This document shows positions 1 to 8,736 of a DNA stretch of 64,000 nt, in pieces (position 1 is the stretch's first letter; each line of letters begins with the position of its first letter). Location: the NCBI GenBank assembly GCA_963763495.1, contig CAVXOY010000013.1, positions 1 to 64,000 of the forward strand. The letters run 5' to 3'. The notes beneath the pieces were generated by a model. It ran no database searches and was not told the DNA's origin. It was given only the letters and a program-made list of their open reading frames with translations. The stretch is from DAOUEO01 sp963763495 (GTDB taxonomy: Bacteria > Chloroflexota > Dehalococcoidia > DSTF01 > JALHUB01). Position numbers and translations under genes: made by a program.

Positions 1-165
1 TATTCCCGGTCTTCCCCAGTAAGAGGACAGCGGGCTCGGATAAGCCGTGGCGGCTGCAGTCAAAGAGACGGACAGAAGGCGCTGAGGGCCTAGGCAGGTG
101 CTGGGGTAGGGGATGTCGTTCGGAGGGAGGAGTCGGCAGCGTATGGCTGGGCAGGTGCTGGGAAT

Positions 166-2631
166 CTAGGACTGGCCTTTCGCCATGCGATATCCGGTCT
201 GCCGCTCGGTCAAGATGTAGCGTGGGTTCTTGGCGTCGTCCCCCAGTTTGCGACGGAGGTTGCGGACGAATGAGCGGACGATCTCCGTCTCGCCGTGGTA
301 CTCTTCTCCCCAGACCCGCTGCAGTATCTGGTCATAGGTCAGGACCTGGCCGGCGTGGGTTGCCAGCTCATAGATCAACTTGTACTCAGTAGCGGACAAA
401 GATATCTCCTGTCCTCGAAGAGTGACGCGCCGCTCGGCAAAGTTGATCTCCAGTCCATCGACGACAAAAGATGGTCGCCGCTCCGCCATCCCCGGCAGGG
501 CGCGCCGTCGCAGCGCCGCCTCGATGCGGGCCAGAAGCTCTGACGGCGAGAAGGGTTTCGTCACGTAGTCGTCAGCGCCCAGTTTGAGCGCCGAGACCGT
601 GTCTTCGTCGCGGGAGCTGGCGGTGAGGAAGATGATCGGCACGTCGGAGAATTCGCGGATACGCTGCAGCAGATCGAACCCACTGACCCCTGGGAGCCTG
701 AGGTCCAGCAAGATAATGTCCGGCTCCTCCATCTCCACGAGCTTCATTACCTGCGAGGGATCGCCGGTGACGATGCTTTGGTAACCCGCATCCTCCAGGG
801 AGCGCCGAAGAAAGCGTAGAATCTGCAGCTCATCATCGACGGCGAGCACCCGCGTTCGCTCGCCGCGACGCACGCTGATCGCGGGCTGCTTCTTCTCTCT
901 CGCTGCGACCTCCTCTTCCTCAACCGCTACCGGCAGTGTGAAGCTGAATGTCGAGCCCTTGCCTTCGCCGGCGCTCTCGGCCCGTATCCTGCCGCCGTGC
1001 GCTTCCACTACTCCTTTGCAGATCGCCAAGCCGAGGCCGGTACCCGAGGCTGGTGCCCGTCCCGCCGGGTGGACCTGGGAGAACTTCTTGAACAGATCCG
1101 GCAACTTCTCCTGAGGGATTCCCTGCCCTTCGTCTCTGACGCTGACGGTGGCCTGGACGGCGTCGTGCTCCACCTGCACGGTTATCTGAGACGTCGGCGG
1201 CGAGAATTTGGCGGCGTTGTTCAACAGGTTTGTCAAGACCTGCACTATCCGGCGCTTGTCTCCCATTACGAGGGGCAGGGTCTCCGGCGTCGCCACCAGT
1301 AGCTCCTGCGAACGCCCACTGCGGGCGAAGATCCTTCGTGCCTCCTCGATAGCCTCCCCCAAGTCCATCGGCTTCGGCGTCACTGTTAGGGTTCCGGCTT
1401 CGATTCGGGTCATGTCGAGAAGGTTGTCCGCCAGATCACGGAGCCTGTCCGACTGCTCATCGATGATCTGGAAGAGTTCCTGCGTCTCGTGAAGATCGAG
1501 AGGGTGGCGGCTTCCCAGTGCCGTCGCCGCTGAGCCCTTGATCGCGGCAAGAGGCGTTTTCAGCTCGTGCGTGACCATCGCCAGGAACTCATTCCGCAAC
1601 CGGTCGAACTCCTCCAGCGACCGCAACTGCTCGGTAACGTCACGCGCTATTCCCTCCAACGCAACCACGTTACCCTCGGAGTCATAGATTGGAGTATTGC
1701 GATGCTCCGCCCACACTACCGACCCGTCCTTTCGGACCCAGCGCAGCACGATAGGCCCGCTGGAAGCGACAGGAGAGCGTCTCATGGCAGCGAGCGCTCC
1801 TTGATCGTCGGGATGAACGATCTTCAGTTCGATCTCAGGATCCGAGTAGACCTCCTCCGGCGTGTAGCCGATTAGGGAGGTAATAGCGGGGCTAACATAT
1901 TCGTATCTCGGTTCCGGCGCCATCCGGTAGCGGTAGATGACATCCTGAGCGTGCTCAGTCAGGAGGCGATACCGTTCCTCGCTTGCCTGCAGCGCCTCCA
2001 GCGTCCGGCTGTTGCGGAGGGCAATAGCGGCGAGCTCGCCGAACGCAGACGCCATGCGGAGGTCGCGGTCGGTGAAGCCCCCCGGCTTGTTGGCGAGGCC
2101 GAGCAGTCCCAGCACTTTCCCTTCGATCATGAGGGGCGCGAAGAGAACGTTTTGAAGTTCGGCGTGCCCCTCGGGCAAGAAGCCGACCCACTGGCTTTCG
2201 GCGAAGTTGTTCTCATACAGGGCCTTTGCCTGATGGTACGCTTCCCCTCGCAGACCGCGAATGGGCATGGGTAGGGAAGGGTCGACAGTGCAGGGTAGGC
2301 CTCCCGAATCGAGGAACAGCACCTCGTTCTCGCTCTCCTCGGGCGTCAACAGGGCGATATAGCCGGCGACAGCGCCGATGAGTGTCTTGCAGCTATCGAA
2401 GATGGCGCGCGCGGCGTCTGTGAAATCGCGGTGCTCTAAGACAGCCCGCGACGCCTCCAGCAGCGCCGCGACCTCCGCCTGGCGCTGCTCTGCCTCGCTG
2501 AGAGCCGGCCCAGGGGGTATCGAGTGGGGCGACGGAGTCCGAGCACGGCCCGCGGCGGCGCGCACACCCTTGCGGCTGCCCACCGGCCTGCCGGCCTTGT
2601 CTCCTGTCTTTCCTTGCGGACTCCTACTCAT
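166..2631 (-). CDS. Hybrid sensor histidine kinase fused to an OmpR-type DNA-binding response regulator
   Basis: Predicted soluble 821-residue one-protein two-component system. Visible domains in order: GAF (about 52-210), PAS/PAC (about 218-335), HisKA with the phospho-accepting His at 355 in the VTHELKTP motif, HATPase with N-box (LTNLLNNAAKFSP), DEGQGIP and GTGLGLAIC boxes (about 455-567), receiver with DD at 599-600 and the phospho-Asp at 643 (LLDLRLPG), then a winged-helix Trans_reg_C domain (about 722-818) ending in the usual RQTGYRM. No transmembrane helix is evident, so a cytoplasmic GAF/PAS ligand is likely. Hybrid kinases normally lack a C-terminal OmpR output domain; here sensing and DNA binding are on one chain. 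A good promoter lies 97 bases upstream, so it can be transcribed apart from the receiver gene behind it. The target genes are not visible. Confidence 0.93.
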   Translation of the reverse strand: MSRSPQGKTGDKAGRPVGSRKGVRAAAGRARTPSPHSIPPGPALSEAEQRQAEVAALLEASRAVLEHRDFTDAARAIFDSCKTLIGAVAGYIALLTPEESENEVLFLDSGGLPCTVDPSLPMPIRGLRGEAYHQAKALYENNFAESQWVGFLPEGHAELQNVLFAPLMIEGKVLGLLGLANKPGGFTDRDLRMASAFGELAAIALRNSRTLEALQASEERYRLLTEHAQDVIYRYRMAPEPRYEYVSPAITSLIGYTPEEVYSDPEIELKIVHPDDQGALAAMRRSPVASSGPIVLRWVRKDGSVVWAEHRNTPIYDSEGNVVALEGIARDVTEQLRSLEEFDRLRNEFLAMVTHELKTPLAAIKGSAATALGSRHPLDLHETQELFQIIDEQSDRLRDLADNLLDMTRIEAGTLTVTPKPMDLGEAIEEARRIFARSGRSQELLVATPETLPLVMGDKRRIVQVLTNLLNNAAKFSPPTSQITVQVEHDAVQATVSVRDEGQGIPQEKLPDLFKKFSQVHPAGRAPASGTGLGLAICKGVVEAHGGRIRAESAGEGKGSTFSFTLPVAVEEEEVAAREKKQPAISVRRGERTRVLAVDDELQILRFLRRSLEDAGYQSIVTGDPSQVMKLVEMEEPDIILLDLRLPGVSGFDLLQRIREFSDVPIIFLTASSRDEDTVSALKLGADDYVTKPFSPSELLARIEAALRRRALPGMAERRPSFVVDGLEINFAERRVTLRGQEISLSATEYKLIYELATHAGQVLTYDQILQRVWGEEYHGETEIVRSFVRNLRRKLGDDAKNPRYILTERQTGYRMAKGQS

Positions 2632-2727
2632 TCACATCGCTCAAGCGCTCGGTCAATGTCCTCGCCTGTCGCCGGTCTATATGGGGTGCTGCCGAGCGCA
2701 AAAAGGCCCCTGCGACTGAATGCGTTC

Positions 2728-2755
2728 ATCATAGCAGGCCGCTGTTGCCTGTCAA
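2728..2755 (-). promoter_or_regulatory. Sigma70-type promoter of the hybrid kinase
   Basis: On the minus strand a perfect -35 box TTGACA (2750-2755) is followed by a 16-base spacer and a -10 box TATGAT (2728-2733). Transcription would begin near 2720 and leave a leader of about 90 bases before the kinase start at 2631. Position and quality are seen in the sequence; activity is inferred. Confidence 0.7.
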
Positions 2756-2871
2756 GCTGCCGTTCTTTCTCCAGCGCGATGGGAGTTGCTTCGGTGTGGG
2801 GGCTCTGGAGATTGATTGCAGGGTATTTGGGAATGTATTGCGTACTCAAAGACAGCGCTGATGGGCGTTTC

Positions 2872-3258
2872 TTAGATTCGGGCCTTGGGTACGCTGTCGT
2901 CCCTTTGTAGTAGATTCTCCAGAGTGCGGACAAGTTCCCAGGGGTCAAAGGGTTTGGCGAGAAAAGGCGCGCCCAGTGCGCCGTGCCGCCTCTCGGCGTC
3001 TTCCTTGTCGAGGGCGGATATAGTGAGCCAGACCGGGCCACCATGGGAGCTGCCCTGCTGGAGTAGCCTCAGCACGTCGCCGCCGCGACCGTCGGGGAGC
3101 CCCAAGTCGAGGACAACCGCGTCGAAGCGCTCGCTGCCGATCATTTGCAGCGCCTTCCCGCCTAGCTCGGCGGTGCTGACATCGAAGCCGCTGTCTCGGA
3201 GGGAGATGCTGAGGGTTCTGGTAATGGCGCTGTCGTCCTCAATCAGGAGGATCTTCAT
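2872..3258 (-). CDS. Stand-alone CheY-like response regulator receiver protein
   Basis: Single receiver domain with no output domain. It starts MKILLIEDD with the acidic pair at residues 8-9, the phospho-Asp at 51 (VVLDLGLPDG) and the conserved Lys in the FLAKPFD motif. I chose the ATG at 3258 because the receiver fold starts there and because it overlaps the stop of the upstream zinc-ribbon gene as ATGA, a classic translational-coupling arrangement. A GTG at 3285 in the same frame has a better ribosome site (GAGGAGG, four bases upstream) and would add nine residues, so either start is possible. It probably takes part in a phosphorelay with a kinase such as the hybrid kinase next door, but the partner is inferred. 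Confidence 0.85.
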   Translation of the reverse strand: MKILLIEDDSAITRTLSISLRDSGFDVSTAELGGKALQMIGSERFDAVVLDLGLPDGRGGDVLRLLQQGSSHGGPVWLTISALDKEDAERRHGALGAPFLAKPFDPWELVRTLENLLQRDDSVPKARI

Positions 3259-3584
3259 ACGGTTCTTAACGCCTGTTGTCTCCACTGCGCCTCCTCAACT
3301 GCCGGTATGCGACCTGACCATATCGTACTTCGCATTTGTGATGTTGCAAGCGCGCGATTTCTCGTGGCGGGCAGCGAAATCAAGCGGCCGGCCTGTGGCT
3401 CGCTTCCGGCTCTCTCATCGCGGCGTGCTGCCGGTTTTCGGTCGGAGCCTGGGCCTACGCCGAAGGTGCGCCGATGCCCGCATTGCAGGCACACGACGTC
3501 CCAACCGGTGTCGTAGTCATACTCGCGGCCGAGGTTCCCGCCGCAGCGTGGGCAGTGGGGGAGTCTCTCGATGAAGGTGATCAT
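3255..3584 (-). CDS. Small zinc-ribbon protein
   Basis: 109-residue protein with an N-terminal CPRCGG / CLQCGH pair spaced about 20 residues apart, a typical four-cysteine zinc ribbon. The rest is Arg-rich, low-complexity and without a recognisable domain. The start has a strong ribosome site (AGGAGG, seven bases upstream). The stop codon overlaps the ATG of the downstream receiver gene, so the two are probably translated together. Such short CPRCGGN...CLQCG proteins are, to my knowledge, common in Chloroflexota beside regulators. Its function is unknown; a nucleic-acid-binding or regulatory accessory role is only a guess. Confidence 0.65.
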   Translation of the reverse strand: MITFIERLPHCPRCGGNLGREYDYDTGWDVVCLQCGHRRTFGVGPGSDRKPAARRDERAGSEPQAGRLISLPATRNRALATSQMRSTIWSGRIPAVEEAQWRQQALRTV

Positions 3585-3872
3585 CCTCTCGCCTCCTGAC
3601 TAGATTTCGTTTCCCTTTGTTCGACCGCCGGCCACTCTTAGCGGTCGCCATTGGCTCCAGCGATGAGTCCATCCTAATCGTGATCCGTGAATTATGAGTG
3701 AACGGCAGGGCATTCTCCGTGAAGGAAATGTGAAGGATAGGTTGAGGATACGCTCTCGCTCCCCACGGCCGGGTTGTCAGCCGCCGGGCTGTGTTGGCCG
3801 CGCGCGATTTGGTAGGATCGTTGCGCGGCCGGTCCTTGGTGGGACAGCTCGAAAGTAGGAAGGGGAGTCTCC

Positions 3873-5093
3873 TTGCCTCGCGCAGACCTGGACGCAACGC
3901 TGCCGCCGGACATCGTGTTCGACGGCCACAACGACACCCTCGTCGCTCTCCACATCCCGGAGCCGGGGAAGGAGCGCTCGTTCTTCGAGCGCAGCGATCA
4001 CGGCCACCTCGATCTCCCCCGCGCCGTCGAGGGTCGCTTCGGCGGCGGCCTCTTCGCCATCTGCGTCCCGCCCAGCCCGACCGGACACGACCTCCCGGAT
4101 TTCGACGCCTTCGTGACGGACACAGGCTACGAGGTGCCGCTTCCCCCGCCCCTCGATCCGGCCTACGCCCAGCAGATGACGATCTCCGTCATGGCGCGCC
4201 TGTTCCGCCTGGAGACGGAGTCGAACGGCAGGCTGCGGGTGGTGCGCGATGCGGAAGAGCTGATGTCCTGCCTGCGCGCCGGGACTATCGCCGCCGTCCT
4301 CCACTTCGAGGGCGCCGACGCGCTCGACCCCGATCTGGACGCCCTCGACGTCTTCTACGCCGCGGGGCTTCGCTCGTTGGGCATCGTCTGGAGCCGTCCC
4401 AACGCCTTTGCCGACGGCGTGCCCTTCCGCTTCCCCGGCTCTCCCGATACCGGCCCCGGCCTCAGCGAGCGGGGGAGGGAGCTTGTCCGCGCCTGCAACC
4501 GGCTGGGCGTCCTCCTCGACCTCTCCCACCTGAACGAGCGGGGATTCTGGGAGGTCGCCGCCCTAACCGATGCGCCGCTGGCCGTCACCCACGCCGGGGC
4601 CCACGCCCTCTGCGCCTCGCCGCGCAACCTCACCGACAAGCAGCTCGACGCCGTCGGCGAGTCGGGGGGTGTTGTCGGCGTCGCCTTCCATGTCGGCAAC
4701 CTGCGCGCCGACGGCCGCCCGGACGCCGACACGCCGCTGGCCGAGATCGTGCGCCATATCGACTACATCGCCGGGCGCATCGGCATCGACCACGTTGCCC
4801 TCGGCTCCGACTTCGACGGCGCGGTCATCCCCCTCGAATTGGGCGACGTTACCGGCCTGCCGAAGCTTATCGAGGCGTTGCGCGGCGCCGGCTACGATGA
4901 CGCCGCCCTGCGCAAGGTGACGCATGGGAACTGGCTGCGGCTGCTGGAGCGAGACGTGGAAGCTCTAGTGGTTAGAGGAGAGAACAGAACCGAGCCATGC
5001 GAACTCTCCGGTCTCCGTCGGTCGGCTCGACTGGATGCCTCGATTTGGCGGCGGATCCGCCTCCTGCGGATCGCTGCCAGCTATCCGGATTAG
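3873..5093 (+). CDS. Membrane dipeptidase (peptidase M19, renal dipeptidase family)
   Basis: Zinc-dependent dipeptidase. Visible M19 ligand motifs are FDGHNDT near the N-terminus (His and Asp), HFEGAD (bridging Glu), DLSHLNE, THAGAH and GSDFDG. The fold occupies about 345 residues, as expected. The last roughly 45 residues after the family's usual NWLRLL end are Arg-rich and look like read-through, so the original stop may have been lost by a small indel near 4960. The start is TTG at 3873 with AGGAAGGGGAG just upstream; no ATG fits. It stands alone, divergent from the zinc-ribbon/receiver genes. It has no signal peptide, so it is probably cytoplasmic, cleaving dipeptides or related amides such as acyl-amino acids. 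Confidence 0.9.
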   Translation: MPRADLDATLPPDIVFDGHNDTLVALHIPEPGKERSFFERSDHGHLDLPRAVEGRFGGGLFAICVPPSPTGHDLPDFDAFVTDTGYEVPLPPPLDPAYAQQMTISVMARLFRLETESNGRLRVVRDAEELMSCLRAGTIAAVLHFEGADALDPDLDALDVFYAAGLRSLGIVWSRPNAFADGVPFRFPGSPDTGPGLSERGRELVRACNRLGVLLDLSHLNERGFWEVAALTDAPLAVTHAGAHALCASPRNLTDKQLDAVGESGGVVGVAFHVGNLRADGRPDADTPLAEIVRHIDYIAGRIGIDHVALGSDFDGAVIPLELGDVTGLPKLIEALRGAGYDDAALRKVTHGNWLRLLERDVEALVVRGENRTEPCELSGLRRSARLDASIWRRIRLLRIAASYPD

Positions 5094-6215
5094 CTCGCGA
5101 GTTTCGAACTGCGGCATGATGAGACCTGCAGCCTATGGCAGTCCAAACTCGCTTGAGGAGGCGGTCCAGCCTTGTCCACCAGCTGTTGTCGGAACTTCCT
5201 CGTCTCGGACCAGTTCTTGCAGCGCACGGCATCGTCTCGTCGGCCGAAGAACTGTCCTGTGAGCCCTCGGGTCGTCCGAGAATCGGGAAGCGGATCCCGC
5301 AGATGTCGTAAATCAGACCTCCTGAGAGGCGCATCCATCTCACTTGCCGGGAACTCGTTCGGCTGCTACCCTCGTGCCGGACCTGGCACCGCTAGGTTCA
5401 TGGCGTTGAAGTCGTCAACGATGGCTCGCAACGGAAGTTGCCGCGCTGAATGAGAGCCTCAAGCGACGCCTTGCACTCGTCGAGAAGGCCAGTGCACGGG
5501 GGAAGACCTCGCCATGCGCGCAAGCCCGCAGAGCCGAGCTGGCGTCCGTCCTCAAACGGTCTGCGGTCGCTCCTGCGGTCTGACAGGGCATGGAAGTAAC
5601 CGCCTTCTCTGCGTGGTTCCGCTTTCGTCTCAGAAAGACACCAGAATGAAGCCGATCCCGAGAATGCTATCGAGCACTGCCTCGCCTCCGATTCGTCACT
5701 GCATTGCAGCGAGCGAGTACGCACCATTAGGCGACTCGGCAACTGAAGCGACTCCGTGGATCCGAGTCTTTTGCTGCTGCTCAAAACTCGGTTAGAGCCG
5801 TCATCCCCTCAGGTTGCAGAGCATCTCCCGGACGGTCGGTTCCGAGAGCGGTATAGACGTCGGTCCTCCTTGAGCTTCCGCGAGTTGCCACGTCAGCTTC
5901 GTGCAATTTCCCAGTGAGAAGCGCCTCCCGCGTTGCGCGCCGTCGTCCGACCAGCCCTAGACGCTGGCTTCCGCTGCAGCAAGCCGGGAGCCAGGAAGGG
6001 GAGTTCAAAGGCTACGATGCGCTCGGAATGAGCTACTCGTTCCATCACTGTGTCTTCCGGGGCAGCGTGCAAGAGCCGTATCTGACGCCACATAGGAGCC
6101 GCCAGATTCTGGCGGTGGAGCAGAAAACGAGATTGCCGCCTCCGGCGAGCTCCCACGCGCACGTATTGTTGCGCTCGCCCGCCGTCTCGCTGCGCACCCT
6201 AGCGAAGCAATCGCT
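5094..6215. other. About 1.1 kb with no supportable intact gene; possible relic
   Basis: No reading frame here has a convincing start plus domain. The open frames are short, rich in Arg and Ser, and mutually overlapping. On the minus strand around 5815-5920 one frame reads like a helix-turn-helix (LSEPTVREMLCNL preceded by TWQLAEAQ), and around 5100-5340 another gives a gene-like stretch containing GQFFGRRDDA. Neither continues into a recognisable protein. The best reading is decayed coding sequence, perhaps from a transposase or regulator, but I cannot name it. Confidence 0.4.
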
Positions 6216-6687
6216 TCACAGGCTCTCGACCGCTCTGAGGATCTCTTCGATATCCGGCAGTTCTCCGATGGGGTACACCTTCCGGAACCGGATGACCCCT
6301 TCCCCGTCCAGGATGAAGGACGGCCCGTTCGCTGAAGCCGTCCGCCTCTCGGAAGATGCCGTAGGCGCTGGCTACGCCGCCGTGAGGCCAGAAATCGGCC
6401 AGCAGCGAGGTTGCCTCGACGCCTATATCCTTGGCCCAGGCCCTCTTGCAGGGGACGCTGTCCACGCTGAACCCCAGGGCCACCGCTCCCAGCTCGTCGA
6501 GGCGCTCCTTGCTCTTCTCCAGGTCCTGCATCTGGGCCTTGCAGACACTCGTCCAGGCCAGCGGGTGGAAGGAGAGCACCACCTTCTTGCCCTTCAAATC
6601 GCTGAGGCTGACGGCTGTCCGGTTCTGGTCTTGAAGAACGAAGTCAGGGGCGATACTGCCGATCTCTCCAGCCTTGTTCGCCATCAT
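6216..6687 (-). CDS. Peroxiredoxin (AhpC/TSA family), frameshifted near the C-terminus
   Basis: Thioredoxin-fold peroxidase that reduces hydroperoxides. It has the usual start (APDFVLQDQ...VSLSDLKGKKVVLSFHPLAWTSVC). The peroxidatic Cys lies in WTSVC; the family's usual motif is PxxxTxxC, and here Pro, Thr and Cys are present as PLAWTSVC. Another Cys occurs in DSVPCKRAW. Near 6318 an extra C in a CC pair breaks the frame. Restoring it gives FILDGEGVIRF...ELPDIEEIL and a stop at 6216, which is the normal family ending, so the span given is frame-corrected. Two ATGs are adjacent; the second (6684) is better spaced from AGGAGG. It probably serves oxidative-stress defence and is separate from its neighbours. 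Confidence 0.82.
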
Positions 6688-6713
6688 CTACCTCCTGCCG
6701 GTTGCGGCCGGAA

Positions 6714-7298
6714 CTAGCTTTCCTGGCTGGGCTCGCTGCCCTGCTCCGGCGGCGTCGGTTGGACGCTTCCCCCGCCCTGGTACGTGCTCTTGCGCTCGCG
6801 GTCGCGCTCCCGGTCGATGAGGGCGTGCACCTCCTGGGGATGGGGCACCGCCGGTAGGGAGATATCCTGACGCTCGCCCGCCGTCTCGCAGCGGATGTCG
6901 CCGTAGTTGAGCATCGTCGGGAATATGCCCGAGCGGTTCAGGCTCGTATCGACGATGTCGACGAGGTCCGCCGTGGTGATCTTCAGGCTGAACGGGTTGG
7001 AGCGGTAGGAATCGATGATCCGCTGATTGGTTATCGTCCACAGGTCGTTGTCGTAGCGGTACTTCAGGAGGATGATCTTCACCGCCCAGACGGCCAGCCA
7101 GATCGCCGACACGACCATCGCTATTTTCGCCGCCAGGCCGTCCATCGCGTCCGCCCAGCGCAGGACCAGGAAGAGCGCCAGCACCGGCAGGACGGCGATG
7201 AGGATCTGCAGCACCATGCGGGGATACAGGTAGATCCAGTGCCGCCGGCACATCAGCAGCACCTTCTCCGTCTCTTGCAGGGGAAAGGGAAGCTTCAC
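6714..7298 (-). CDS. PH-domain (bPH2/YdbS-like) membrane protein
   Basis: 194 residues. After a short N-terminus there are two membrane segments (about 25-47 and 57-75), then a bacterial PH-like domain with the characteristic LWTITNQRII and a beta-rich IVDTSLNRSGIFPTMLNYGDI stretch. The C-terminal tail of about 40 residues is charged and disordered. The start is GTG, eight bases after a near-perfect ribosome site AAGGAGGTGATC. The family sits in the cytoplasmic membrane and its role is mostly unknown. It lies just downstream of the kinase/OmpR operon in the same direction, with a gap of about 140 bases, so co-transcription is possible but unproven. Confidence 0.8.
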   Translation of the reverse strand: MKLPFPLQETEKVLLMCRRHWIYLYPRMVLQILIAVLPVLALFLVLRWADAMDGLAAKIAMVVSAIWLAVWAVKIILLKYRYDNDLWTITNQRIIDSYRSNPFSLKITTADLVDIVDTSLNRSGIFPTMLNYGDIRCETAGERQDISLPAVPHPQEVHALIDRERDRERKSTYQGGGSVQPTPPEQGSEPSQES

Positions 7299-7436
7299 GA
7301 GGGGATCACCTCCTTGTGGTTTTGCCTGTCGAACGCGCCGGCGGGGTATCTATCCCTGTGCCCCAGGCGCAAGGGATCGCCAGGCTGAGCTACATTCTAC
7401 TCGATGGAACCGGCGCGGCGCTATGTGTCGAGGGGT

Positions 7437-8735
7437 TTACGCCGTCGGGTGTTTGAGGGGCAGCTCTACCGTCATCGTCGTCCCCTCGCCCGGCGTGCTT
7501 TCGGCGTGGATGGAGCCGCCGTGCGCCTCCGCGATCCAGCGCGCGATCGACAGCCCGAGGCCCGTGCCGCCCGCCTCGCGGGAACGCGCCTTGTCGACCC
7601 GGTAGAAGCGGTCGAAGATGTGCGGCAGCGACTCGGCGGGGATACCGTGGCCGGTGTCGGATACCCGCACCAGCGCCTTTCCGCCGGCGGAGCGTCGCAC
7701 CTCTAGTTGTACTCTGCCGCCGGCCTCGGTGTACTTGATCGCGTTGTCGGTCAGGATCGTCAGCAGTTCGCGCAGGCGGTCGCCGTCGCCGCGCAGGCGG
7801 AGCGGTCGCTCTATCTCCGCCGTGAAGGCAATGCCCCTGCTTTCGGCCAGGAGGCGCATCCCGCGGGCCACCTCGTCCGCCGTCTCATCCAGCGCCACCT
7901 CGGCCGGCGTCAGCGTCGACCGCCCGGCATCGGCGTGGGCCAGCGTGAGCATCTGGCTCACCATCCTGCCCAGACGGTCGGACTCGGCGACGATGTCGTC
8001 CACCGCCTCGCCGTTGCTGTCGACCGGCTCCGAGCGGTGACGTTTCAGGAGCTCGGCGTTGGCCCGGATCACCGATAATGGAGTTCGCAGCTCGTGGGAT
8101 GCGTCGGCGATGAAGACGCGCTGGGAGTCGATGGCGGCCCGGATGGGGCGCAGCGCTCGGCCCGCCAGCAGGTATCCGCCGACCATCGCCAGCGCCAGCC
8201 CGGCTCCTCCCCCGCCTATCAGCACCAGCAGCAGCCGCTGTAGCGCCTGTTGCTCCGGCTCCGTGCTGCGGCCGACCTCCATGATGAACTGCTCGCCGCC
8301 CGGACCGTCCAGCCGCACCACGTACACCCGCAACGACTCCCCTGTCGACGACTTCGTGTCGGTGTAAGCGCTGCCTTCCGCGAGCGCCTTCTCGATTGTG
8401 TCGGCGTCGGCCAGTCCGGCGGGATCGACGCTGGCGCTGCTGGTGACGAGGTCGCCGGTGGGCTGCACCAGCGCGTAGAAGTATCCGCCGGCGGCAAACA
8501 TCGGCCCGATGGCAATCTCCTGCGACGGCGGGGGGCCTGCTTCCGGGTTGCCCGTGAAGATACGTTGCCCGAGCAGAGGACGCTCACGGCGCACTCGCGA
8601 CTGCAAGTCGTCGTTCACCTGATCGAGGAGCGTGGCGCGGGCGGTCAGGTATACCGTCACGCCGGTGACGGCCAGTATGACACCGAGAACGAGGGTGAAT
8701 GAGATGGTGAGACGCCAGCGCGCTGTGCCAAACAC
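7437..8735 (-). CDS. Membrane sensor histidine kinase of a classical two-component pair
   Basis: 432 residues. TM1 (about 10-32), an extracytoplasmic sensor region of about 130 residues, TM2 (about 167-190), then a short linker. HisKA has the phospho-His at 214 (DASHELRTP). HATPase shows the N-box (TDNAIKYTE), DTGHGIP and GTGLGLSIA motifs. It lies one base after the OmpR-type regulator gene, so the two are one operon. Across the divergent promoter region are a secreted repeat protein and a MacA/MacB-like export system, which suggests the pair senses envelope stress or a toxic compound and controls those genes. The ligand is unknown; the target link is inferred from position. Confidence 0.94.
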   Translation of the reverse strand: MFGTARWRLTISFTLVLGVILAVTGVTVYLTARATLLDQVNDDLQSRVRRERPLLGQRIFTGNPEAGPPPSQEIAIGPMFAAGGYFYALVQPTGDLVTSSASVDPAGLADADTIEKALAEGSAYTDTKSSTGESLRVYVVRLDGPGGEQFIMEVGRSTEPEQQALQRLLLVLIGGGGAGLALAMVGGYLLAGRALRPIRAAIDSQRVFIADASHELRTPLSVIRANAELLKRHRSEPVDSNGEAVDDIVAESDRLGRMVSQMLTLAHADAGRSTLTPAEVALDETADEVARGMRLLAESRGIAFTAEIERPLRLRGDGDRLRELLTILTDNAIKYTEAGGRVQLEVRRSAGGKALVRVSDTGHGIPAESLPHIFDRFYRVDKARSREAGGTGLGLSIARWIAEAHGGSIHAESTPGEGTTMTVELPLKHPTA

Positions 8736-8736
8736 G

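Noticed and set aside
1..165. Left edge
   Set aside because: Only the region downstream of the kinase gene; no hairpin or gene that I can support.
3777..4529. 250-codon minus-strand open frame
   Set aside because: Mirror of the dipeptidase; composition (Glu/Gly/Ala/Val) is typical of antisense shadows.
5398..5784. 128-codon minus-strand open frame as a gene
   Set aside because: No ribosome site, no domain, Ser/Arg-rich composition; treated as part of the gene-free stretch.
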